A DNA stretch of 64,000 bases, taken from the NCBI RefSeq assembly GCF_037325665.1, contig NC_090250.1, forward strand, positions 47,781,858 through 47,845,857, given 5' to 3'. The notes under the pieces were generated by a model. The model made no database searches. It had not been told where the DNA came from and saw only the letters and a list, made by a program, of their open reading frames with translations. This DNA is from Littorina saxatilis. Lineage: Eukaryota > Mollusca > Gastropoda > Littorinimorpha > Littorinidae. This document shows, piece by piece, positions 26,001 to 38,000 of the stretch. The translations under genes and the position numbers were made by a program. Within the stretch, counting starts at the first letter, position 1; every line of letters begins with the position of its first letter.

Positions 26001-29000
26001 CACAAGACATGCTATTCTTACACAAACACGTTTGCACCCACGGCCCACGTACGTTTTGCCTAGCCCATAATTATGGCTTTGCTTGCAAAGTACGCCAACT
26101 TTTTGAAAAATACACTTAACTTTTTGAAAAAGTACTCTTGCCTCAGGTTTAGGGTAAACAGGTCTGTGTTTGTCAACTTGCGCATCCACTGAACCAAATG
26201 TACCGGCACGGTTGGCCTAGTGGTAAGGCGTCCGCCCCGTGATCGGGAGGTCGTGGGTTCGAACCCCGGCCGGGTCATACCTAAGACTTTAAAATTGGCA
26301 ATCTAGTGGCTGCTCCGCCTGGCGTCTGGCATTATGGGGTTAGTGCTAGGACTGGTTGGTCCGGTGTCAGAATAATGTGACTGGGTGAGACATGAAGCCT
26401 GTGCTGCGACTTCTGTCTTGTGTGTGGCGCACGTTAAATGTCAAAGCAGCACCGCCCTGATATGGCCCTTCGTGGTCGGCTGGGCGTTAAACAAACAAAC
26501 AAACAAACTGGACCAAATGTGCACCTGGATAGAATAGATTCACAGTGGTATCTACATTTTCTGTAGAGCACGGCATAAGTCGGTAGTGGATCTCAGCTTT
26601 TATATGTTCAAGTAGTCTGGTGTGCATTCCTGTACACACATAACTGTTCAAAGTGTTGGCTGATCAACTGGTCTTAGTGTTGTTTCTGGAGTACTTTGGC
26701 TGTTCTTACTTTGTATGTTTTATTGTTCTTTTTTTTTGTTTTTTTAAAGTTATTGTCATATGTTGATTTGGTTGTTTTAAGAGCAGATGAACCACCATTT
26801 TCCCATCTATTGTAATTAATTGTATTAACAATAAATGGTCTTATGTTTGTGTACTTATTGTGAGTGGCCTTAGGTACAGAGTGATGTACTGTTGTTGTGT
26901 CAGGGGTACAGAGTGATGTACTGTTGTTGTGTCAGGGGTACAGAGTGATGTACTGTTGTTGTGTCAGGGGTACAGAGTGATGTACTGTTGTTGTGTCAGG
27001 GGTACAGAGTGATGTACTGTTGTTGTGTCGGGGGTACAGAGTGATGTACTGTTGTTGTGTCAGGGGTACAGAGTGATGTACTGTTGTTGTGTTGGGGGTA
27101 CAGAGTGATGTACTGTTGTTGTGTCAGGGGTACAGAGTGATGTACTGTTGTTGTGTCAGGGGTACAGAGTGATGTACTGTTGTTGTGTCAGGGGTACAGA
27201 GTGATGTACTGTTGTTGTGTCAGGGGTAGAGAGTGATGTGTTGTTTTTTAAGGGGTACTGAGTGATGTACTGTTGTTGTTTCAGAGTGGAGGACAAGGTG
27301 TATGTGTCTGGCAACAGGAAGAAGTCCAGGGAGAGGAAACAAGGGAGGAGGAGGTAAGACCAGGCCCGATGTGCATGAGAAAGTTACCCACGGGGTTGGA
27401 GCCAGCTTCATAGTCCGATTGGTTGAAATCACAAGCAAACATCAATTTCGAGCAATCCGCGGCTACCACTCGATGGGCAACTTTCTTGTGCAATCAGCCT
27501 AGTTCTCCAGCAACAGTCACAGCTGTTTGAAGTGTATCACTGTGAGAATCCCACCGATCAGAGCAAGTAACGCTCTTGAAACCTGAAATGAAGTGTTTCT
27601 TACGTTAAGTATGGTCACTCCACCTATTGTAGTTTGTCTGTGTGGTTCCTTTTAATCTTGTTGTCTTATTTGAATGTTCTTACGTCTTCTTTTTCTTTTG
27701 TTTTCAAGGTCAAGGTCGTCCTCTGAATCCAGGTCAAGGTCACCTGTTATATCACCTATGCGACCAAGGTCACCAACACCAGGTATAGGGTTGAGAGAGA
27801 CGCCAAGTCCACCAAGATCAGCATCTATCTCACCCACAGCGTCACATCGACTTGAATTGAAAATTGTTGGTACGAAACCCATTCCTTGCTTGCAGAGATA
27901 TGTGTGCATTTGTCAAAATGGTCACAGTATGCATGGCAGAAGAGCTGATGGTCACAAACAGGTTTTCCAGCAAAAAGTATAAAATACAAATATTGAAATG
28001 CTCTTTTCCGCCGTGGAATTAGGATATATTGATTGCTTTCATAGTAGAATCATCAAACATAACTCATCTACATGAAAATCATGATTTCATAATGAAAGGT
28101 AAATTGACGTAGACTTTGTGTCCTGATATCACACTCTTATTGTCACAGCTGTGATAATTTTGTGAGAATAACCTGTTGATATCTTTGTGTTTGTTTAATT
28201 ATTTAAGAAGTGACCTTCCTGTATCCACAGTGAACATTTGTTACATTGTGTTTGTGCTGATCCTTGGCTGCTGATTTTCACACAGTAAGAAATCCACTCG
28301 TTGCACCGTTACTCTCATATTGGTAATAAGTTGCGATTCACCAAATCACTTTCACTGTTTCAGGTAGGAAAGACGAGGAAAGGTACAGGAACTCTGAGCG
28401 CAGGGTTGAATCTCGTTCACGCTCTCGCTCACAGTCTGGTTCTCCTGATCGACGAGACCGCTTACAAGGAAAATCAAGGTCACAGTCAAGGTCAGGATCA
28501 AGGTCACCTTCATCATCACCTGACAGAAAAAGCGGAACAAAGAGCAGTAAGAGAAGATCAGGTTCAAGTTCTGATGGGTCCATACACATTGAGGTTCAGC
28601 AAACAGTCCGCTCTGGAAAGAGGTCAAGGTCAGCTTCAAGGTCCAGATCTAGGTCAAGGTCCAGATCTAGGTCAAAGTCCAGATCTAGGTCAAGATCTAC
28701 GTCAAGATCAAAGTCGCCTGAGGAACCACTGACTGAACGCCAGAAGGAATTAAAGAGACTGAAAAAGCAGTTGCAGGAACAGCAAGACCAGCAAGCCAGT
28801 GAATGGAGAGTGAGTTGTCATTGTGTGTCTCTCTTCTTCTTTGTTCATGGGCTTAGACTCCCACGTACACTCGTGTTTTTGCACGAGTGGAATTTTACGT
28901 GTATGACCGTTTTTACCCCGCCATTTAGGCAGCCATACGCCGCTTTCGGAGGAAGTGTGTGTCTCTCTGTCTTGTATGCCTTTGCGTTGTGCTCGTGTCT

Positions 29001-32000
29001 TTCTTTGTGTAAACTCTTCTTCTTCTGCTGAAACTCCCACGTACACTTGTGTTTTTGCACGAATGGATTTTTACGTGTATGACCGTTTTTATCCCGCCAT
29101 TTAGGCAGTCTATAACCCACCGAACTCTGACATGGATTACAGGATCTTTTCCGTGGTCTTGTGCTTGCGTGTGCACACGAAGGGGGATAAGCCACTGGCA
29201 GGTCTGCGCATAGGTTGACCTGGGAAATCGGAAAAATCTCCACTATTAACCCACCAGACGGCCGCGGCAGGGATTCGAACTCACGACCTTCCGATTAAGA
29301 GGCCGACGTCTTACCACCCCGCCACAGCGCCCGTCTGTGTGAACTCTTGTCGTCTTTGCTGTTTTGTCATATGTGTGTGTTGGTATATATATCTGAACAC
29401 TACAGTAAAACCTGAGTCTAGCGGACCCTTGTTGTAACGGCCACCTGCTACATACGGACAGTTTATCATGGTACGAACACGATTTCAACAATAACTAACC
29501 TTTAACGGGCGGACACCTGCCACTTACGGACGCGGACACGATTTTTCGGACCGTAGGAAGTGTAAACACTGTCACAAACGGACACAACGTACATAAAAAC
29601 GCAACTTCGAAAACTCGACTGTTATGCAGTCAGTGCTCGGCAGCCGTAGCCGTAGCACAAATGGTTGTTGATTGGTTGTCCTGTCCCTTTTCTGACCAAT
29701 CAGTGGCTTGTTTAGATGGAGACCCACTTTCGCTCACTCACTTTCGCTTTTCCGCATTGTGGATACAGTCACAACCAAAAGCAACAGTAGACTACTGTGT
29801 TTGAAAATGGAATCTCCGGCTCCAGCAGGAAAAAGAAAAGCGTTGACTTTAGAGCAGCGTGTCGCTGCCTTGAAAAAACTAGATAGCGGCCAATCATGCC
29901 GAGATGTGGCGAAGGAGATGGGATGTGGTAAAACACAGATCGCGAGGATCAAATCGGAAAAAGAAGACGTGATGAAGGAGTGGGAGTCAGGTGCGCGAAT
30001 CGACCAAAAAACTGTGAAACGTCGGAAAACGCAATATGAAGACCTGAACAACGTGGTATGGGAGTGGTATGGCAACCATTTATCATTTACCACTCGTGAC
30101 TCCCCCCTTCCCCCCTCCTACTAATCTCTCTCTCGATCTCTCTCTCTTTGTAAGCAATCGTTCGAAGGAAACAATAGTTAACACAGCTAAATTTTTGTTC
30201 CATGCATTTATGCTGAGACTAGAAAAACTGAATGAAACAAGAGCTGACCCAATTTGGTCGAGACACACTGCGGAATTTCCCGTTGAATGACTGATGAAGT
30301 CAGCTATTTTTAGCTTTGTGACGTCCGACTTGCGTGAGTTTGAATGCACAGTGTGTGTAGGGAACGGGGTAGGTGGGAGGGGGGTGGGGTGTTGTTGTTG
30401 TTGTTGTTTGCTACATGTATCATTTGTTTACTCACATTTTCAGTGAGTCTCATGTTCAATCCAATAAATACATACTACAGGACTGACAAAAAGTGTCTTG
30501 TTCATTTTACGTGCTCTTTGTAAAATATTGCCCCGGCCCCTCCACCTGTGAAGAAGGGACACCTGTCTAATAGGGACACTATTACCATTCCCCAAGGGTG
30601 TCCGTTAGAGACAGGTTTTACTGTAGTTGCTTTTGAAAGGGAAGCTTCTGGAACAGGACGAATTCAAAGATTTCTGTTCTGGGGCTTTATTGAAATATAA
30701 ATGATCTTGTGTAGATGAATGTGACAGTAGTCAGTAAAATGAAAAACAAGCATGCAGTGGTTTACGTCTGAAGCGGTTGCCATGGTGCTGTGTTTCAGAG
30801 GATGAAGAGGAAGATGAAGAAGCTGAAACGACGACTGAGAGACAAGGAGAGTGGGGAGAAAGAGGACCAGCAGGGGGAGGAACAAACAGGTGAGGACACT
30901 TTTACCTGTATGTTGTACCTGTCTCAGCTTACTGCACTTTCTTTCGCTTGTCCCGTCCCTTGTGGTGCACGTCTGCTGTCCCGTCCCTTGTAGTGCACGT
31001 CTGCTTGTCCCGTCCCTTGTGGTGCACGTCTGCTTTCACATCCCTTGTGGTGCACGTCTGTTGTCCCGTCCCTTGTGGTGCACGTCTGTTGTCCCGTCCC
31101 TTGTGGTGCACGTCTGCTTGTCCCGTCCCTTGTGGTGCACGTCTGTTGTCCCGTCCCTTGTGGTGCACGTCTGCTTGTCCCGTCCCTTGTGGTGCACGTC
31201 TGCTGTCCCGTCCCTTGTGGTGCACGTCTGCTGTCCCGTCCCTTGTGGTGCATGTCTGCTTGTCCCGTCCCTTGTGGTGCACGTCTGCTGTCCCGTCCCT
31301 TGTGGTGCACGTCTGCTTGTCCCGTCCCTTGTGGTGCACGTCTGTTGTCCCGTCCCTTGTGGTGCACGTCTGCTGTCCCGTCCCTTGTGGTGCACGTCTG
31401 CTTGTCCCGTCCCTTGTGGTGCACGTCTGCTGTCCCGTCCCTTGTGGTGCACGTCTGCTTGTCCCGTCCCTTGTGGTGCACGTCTGCTGTCCCGTCCCTT
31501 GTGGTGCACGTCTGCTGTCCCGTCCCTTGTGGTGCACGTCTGTTGTCCCGTCCCTTGTGGTGCACGTCTGCTGTCCCGTCCCTTGTGGTGCATGTCTGCT
31601 GTCCCGTCCCTTGTGGTGCACGTCTGTTGTCCCGTCCCTTGTGGTGCACGTCTGCTGTCCCGTCCCTTGTGGTGCATGTCTGCTGTCCCGTCCCTTGTGG
31701 TGCACGTCTGCTTGTCCCGTCCCTTGTGGTGCATGTCTGCTGTCCCATCCCTTGTGATGCACGTCTGCTGTCCCGTCCCTTGTGGTGCACGTCTGCTGTC
31801 CCGTCCCTTGAGGTGCATGTCTGCTGTCCCGTCCCTTGTGGTGCACGTCTGCTGTCCCGTCCCTTGTGATGCACGTCTACTGTCCCGTCCCTTGTGATGC
31901 ACGTCTGCTGTCCCGTCCCTTGTGGTGCACGTCTGCTGTCCCGTCCCTTGTGGTGCACGTCTGCTGTCCCGTCCCTTGTGATGCACGTCTGCTGTCCCAT

Positions 32001-35000
32001 CCCTTGTGATGCACGTCTACTGTCCCGTCCCTTGTGATGCACGTCTACTGTCCCGTCCCTTGTGATGCATGTCTGCTGTCCCGTCCCTTGTGATGCACGT
32101 CTGTTGTCCCGTCCCTTGTGGTGCACGTCTGCTTGTCCCGTCCCTTGTGGTGCACGTCTGCTGTCCCGTCCCTTGTGGTGCACGTCTGCTGTCCCGTCCC
32201 TTGTGATGCACGTCTGCTTGTCCCGTCCCTTGTGGTGCACGTCTGCTTGTCCCGTCCCTTGTGGTGCACGTCTGTTGTCCCGTCCCTTGTGGTGCACGTC
32301 TGCTGTCCCGTCCCTTGTGGTGCATGTCTGCTTGTCCCGTCCCTTGTGGTGCATGTCTGCTTGTCCCGTCCCTTGTGGTGCACGTCTGCTGTCCCGTCCC
32401 TTGTGGTGCACGTCTGCTGTCCCGTCCCTTGTGGTGCACGTCTGTTGTCCCGTCCCTTGTGGTGCACGTCTGCTGTCCCGTCCCTTGTGGTGCACGTCTG
32501 CTGTCCTGTCCCTTGTGGTGCACGTCTGCTTGTCCCGTCCCTTGTTGTGCACGTCTGCTGTCCCGTCCCTTGTGGTGCACGTCTGCTGTCCCGTCCCTTG
32601 TTGTGCACGTCTGCTGTCCCGTCCCTTGTGGTGCACGTCTGCTTGTCCCGTCCCTTGTGGTGCACGTCTGTTGTCCCGTCCCTTGTGGTGCATGTCTGCT
32701 GTCCCGTCCCTTGTGATGCACGTCTACTGTCCCGTCCCTTGTGGTGCACGTCTGCTTGTCCCGTCCCTTGTGGTGCACGTCTGCTGTCCTGTCCCTTGTG
32801 GTGCACGTCTGCTTGTCCCGTCCCTTGTGGTGCACGTCTGTTGTCCCGTCCCTTGTGGTGCACGTCTGCTGTCCCGTCCCTTGTGGTGCACGTCTGCTTG
32901 TCCCGTCCCTTGTGGTGCACGTCTGCTGTCCTGTCCCTTGTGGTGCACGTCTGCTTGTCCCGTCCCTTGTGGTGCACGTCTGTTGTCCCGTCCCTTGTGG
33001 TGCACGTCTGCTGTCCTGTCCCTTGTGGTGCACGTCTGCTGTCCCGTCCCTTGTGGTGCACGTCTGCTGTCCCGTCCCTTGTGGTGCACGTCTGCTGTCC
33101 TGTCCCTTGTGGTGCACGTCTGCTGTCCCGTCCCTTGTGGTGCACGTCTGCTGTCCCGTCCCTTGTGGTGCACGTCTGTTGTCCCGTCCCTTGTGGTGCA
33201 CGTCTACTGTCCCGTCCCTTGTGGTGCACGTCTGCTTGTCCCGTCCCTTGTGGTGCACGTCTGCTGTCCTGTCCCTTGTGGTGCACGTCTGCTGTCCCGT
33301 CCCTTGTGGTGCACGTCTGCTGTCCCGTCCCTTGTGGTGCACGTCTGTTGTCCCGTCCCTTGTGGTGCACGTCTGCTTGTCCCGTCCCTTGTGATGCACG
33401 TCTGCTCGTCCCGTCCCTTGTGATGCACGTCTGCTGTCCCGTCCCTTGTGGTGCACGTCTGCTCGTCCCGTCCCTTGTGGTGCACGTCTGCTTGTCCCGT
33501 CCCTTGTGGTGCACGTCTGCTTGTCCCGTCCCTTGTGGTGCACGTCTGCTTGTCCCGTCCCTTGAGGTGCACGTCTGCTTGTCCCGTCCCTTGAGGTGCA
33601 CGTCTGCTTGTCCCGTCCCTTGTGGTGCACGTCTGCTTGTCCCGTCCCTTGTGGTGCACGTCTGCTTGTCCCGTCCCTTGAGGTGCACGTCTGCTTGTCC
33701 CGTCCCTTGAGGTGCACGTCTGCTTGTCCCGTCCCTTGTGGTGCACGTCTGCTTGTCCCGTCCCTTGTGGTGCACGTCTGCTGTCCCGTCCCTTGTGATG
33801 CACGTCTGCTTGTCCCGTCCCTTGTGGTGCACGTCTGCTTGTCCCGTCCCTTGTGGTGCACGTCTGCTTGTCCCGTCCCTTGAGGTGCACGTCTGCTTGT
33901 CCCGTCCCTTGAGGTGCACGTCTGCTTGTCCCGTCCCTTGTGGTGCACGTCTGCTGTCCCGTCCCTTGTGGTGCACGTCTGCTTGTCCCGTCCCTTGTGG
34001 TGCACGTCTGCTTTCACATGACATTCTGTCCATATCGGGCCGGGGGAATCGATTTTCCTGGCTGCAGAGAAAACTACACTCGCTTTTTCCTATGTACACT
34101 GTAACTCAGTAGTCTGCATTGGATTGGAAGAGCAAGCTGCCTAGTTGTAGGTATAGTGTGTGAGTGTGTGTGTGTATATACATAACGCACCCTTTTTTGA
34201 CTCACATGCGAAGCAAAAGTGAGTCTATGTACTCACCCGAGTCGTCCGTCCGTCCGGACGTCCGTCCGTCCGTCCGGAAAACTTTAACGTTGGATATTTC
34301 TTGGACACTATTCAGTCTATCAGTACCAAATTTGGCAAGATGGTGTATGATGACAAGGCCCCAAAAAACATACATAGCATCTTGACCTTGCTTCAAGGTC
34401 AAGGTCGCAGGGGCCATAAATGTTGCCTAAAAAACAGCTATTTTTCATATTTTTCCCATTTTCTCTGAAGTTTTTGAGATTCAATACCTCACCTATATAT
34501 GATATATAGGGCAAAGTAAGCCCCATCTTTTGATACCAGTTTGGTTTACCTTGCTTCAAGGTCAAGGTCACAGGAGCTCCTCAAAGTTGGATTGTATACA
34601 TATTTTGAAGTGACCTTGACCCTGAACTATGGAAGATAACTGTTTCAAACTTAAAAATTATGTGGGGCACATGTTATGCTTTCATCATGAGACACATTTG
34701 GTCACATATGATCAAGGTCAAGGTCACTTTGACCCTTATGAAATGTGACCAAAATAAGGTAGTGAACCACTAAAAGTGACCATATCTCATGGTAGAAAGA
34801 GCCAATAAGCACCATTGTACTTCCTATGTCTTGAATTAACAGCTTTGTGTTGCATGACCTTGGATGACCTTGACCTTGGGTCAAGGTCACATGTATTTTG
34901 GTAGGAAAAATGTGTAAAGCATGTGAGTCGTATGGGCTTTGCCCTTCTTGTTTGTTCTTGAAAGCAAAGTAGAGACAGCGAGGAGTAGTTGATTTTTTAC

Positions 35001-38000
35001 CATATGCTTCTTTTCTGTCATGTTCATTGTCAGCTTTGAAAACAAACAAAAAGGATTAAGATTGCGGTTGCAATGAGCAGTATTTTCTGATTTTTCATTA
35101 CATGCTAATTGTGCGTGTATATTTACCTTCAATTTTGCAGAGGAGGAAGAGGGACCCATCGTGACCCCACGTCTGCTACAGCTACGACGCACATTACCTG
35201 AGCTGCAGCCAGCGGAGGAGGTCCTGGCTCGCTTTTCTGACGACGGCTGGTACTACAGAGGTACGTCATACAAAGAGAGAATTTTAAGTTTTACGCCAGA
35301 AGGGGCATATTTCCGGGTGTTACCCCGACTTTAGATGAGATACCATGCAGTTGTATGTGTGTTTAGGTGTACCTGCATTCCTCCGAAAACGGCGTATGGC
35401 TGCCTAAATGGCGGGGTAAAAAACGGTCATACACGTAAAATTCCACTCGTGCAAAAAACACGAGTGTACGTGGGAGTTTCAGCCCACGAACGCAGAAGAA
35501 GAAGAAGGCGTACCTGCACACAACTCAAAACAACAAGCAGTTTGGGTATTGATTTTTGGCGATGTGTTCAAGTTCTTATCCCATGTAAAAGCACAGCCAG
35601 ATCTGAGATGGTCAGCCTTAAACTGTATGATATGTACTGTTTGATATTAACTGGGTGAAATGTACTGTTGATTTATAACTGTATGATATGTACTGTTTGA
35701 TAGTAACTGGGAGAAATGTACTGTTGATTTATAAAATGTACTGTTGATTTATAACTGTGTGATATGTACTGTTTGATATTAACTGGGAGAAATGTACTGT
35801 TGATTTATAACTGTGTGATATGTACTGTTTGATATTAACTGGGAGAAATGTACTGTTGATTTATAACTGTGTGATATGTACTGTTTGATATTAACTGGGA
35901 GAAATGTACTGTTGATTTAGTTTGATATTAACTGGGAGAAATGTACTGTTGATTTATAACTGTGTGATATGTACTGTTTGATATTAACTGGGTGAAATGT
36001 ACTGTTGATTTATAACTGTATGATATGTACTGTTTGATATTAACTGTGTGATATGTACTGTTGATTTATAACTGTGTGATATGTACTGTTTGATATTAAC
36101 TGGGAGAAATGTACTGTTGATTTAGTTTGATATTAACTGGGAGAAATGTACTGTTGATTTATAACTGTATGATATGTACTGTTTGATATTAACTGGGTGA
36201 AATGTACTGTTGATTTATAACTGTATGATATGTACTGTTTGATATTAACTGTGTGATATGTACTGTTGATTTATAACTGTGTGATATGTACTGTTTGATA
36301 TTAACTGGGAGAAATGTACTGTTGATTTAGTTTGATATTAACTGGGAGAAATGTACTGTTGATTTATAACTGTGTGATATGTACTGTTTGATATTAAGTG
36401 GGAGAAATGTACTGTTGATTTATAACTGTGTGATATGTACTGTTTGATATTAACTGGGAGAAATGTACTGTTGATTTATAACTGTGTGATATGTACTGTT
36501 TGATATTAACTGGGAGAAATGTACTGTTGATTTATAACTGTGTGATATGTACTGTTTGATATTAACTGGGAGAAATGTACTGTTGATTTATAACTGTGTG
36601 ATATGTACTGTTTGATATTAACTGGGAGAAATGTACTGTTGATTTATAACTGTGTGATATGTACTGTTTGATGTTAACTGGGAGAAATGTACTGTTGATT
36701 TATAACTGTATGATATGTACTGTTTGATATTAACTGGGTGAAATGTACTGTTGATTTATAACTGTATGATATGTACTGTTTGATAGTAACTGGGAGAAAT
36801 GTACTGTTGATTTATAACTGTGTGATATGTACTGTTTGATATTAACTGGGAGAAATGTACTGTTGATTTATAACTGTATGATATGTACTGTTTGATATTA
36901 ACTGGGAGAAATGTACTGTTGATTTATAACTGTGTGATATGTACTGTTTGATATTAACTGGGAGAAATGTACTGTTGATTTATAACTGTGTGATATGTAC
37001 TGTTTGATATTAACTGGGAGAAATGTACTGTTGATTTATAACTGTGTGATATGTACTGTTTGATATTAACTGGGAGAAATGTACTGTTGATTTATAACTG
37101 TATGATATGTACTGTTTGATAGTAACTGGGAGAAATGTACTGTTGATTTATAACTGTGTGATATGTACTGTTTGATATTAACTGGGAGAAATGTACTGTT
37201 GATTTATAACTGTGTGATATGTACTGTTTGATATTAACTGGGAGAAATGTACTGTTGATTTATAACTGTGTGATATGTACTGTTTGATATTAACTGGGAG
37301 AAATGTACTGTTGATTTATAACTGTGTGATATGTACTGTTTGATATTAACTGGGAGAAATGTACTGTTGATTTATAACTGTATGATATGTACTGTTTGAT
37401 AGTAACTGGGAGAAATGTACTGTTGATTTATAACTGTATGATATGTACTGTTTGATATTAACTGGGTGAAATGTACTGTTGATTTATAACTGTATGATAT
37501 GTACTGTTTGATAGTAACTGGGAGAAATGTACTGTTGATTTATAACTGTGTGATATGTACTGTTTGATATTAACTGGGAGAAATGTACTGTTGATTTATA
37601 ACTGTGTGATATGTACTGTTTGATATTAACTGGGAGAAATGTACTGTTGATTTATAACTGTGTGATATGTACTGTTTGATGTTAAGTGTGAGCATTGTAC
37701 TGTTGATTTATAACTCTGTGATAATATGTACTGTTTGATTTTAACTGTCCCTGCAGGCACTGTACAGCAGAACTTGGGAGACCTGAGTTACATCGTGGAG
37801 GACGCCACAGGCTACGTGGAGCGCATCTGGAGAGAGGACATTATCTCCGACTATGATGACAAGGCTCCTGCACTTACTGTAAGGCTGCTTTCTTTCTCAT
37901 GGCCGTTTGTAGTTGTAGTGCTTGTTCTTGCGCCTGTGTGGATGTGTCTGTGTGCGTGTTTGCATGGTTTTTCATTTTTATGTGAACATTTTTGGTTGTG

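Noticed and set aside
30946-34012. Very long open frames on both strands over the 28/29-bp array
   Set aside because: They follow from a unit with almost no stop codons. Composition is purely repetitive and frames exist on all strands, so no protein is called.
30946-37745. CRISPR-like regular repeats
   Set aside because: Units are contiguous, with no unique spacers and no cas genes. The genome is eukaryotic. They are minisatellites.
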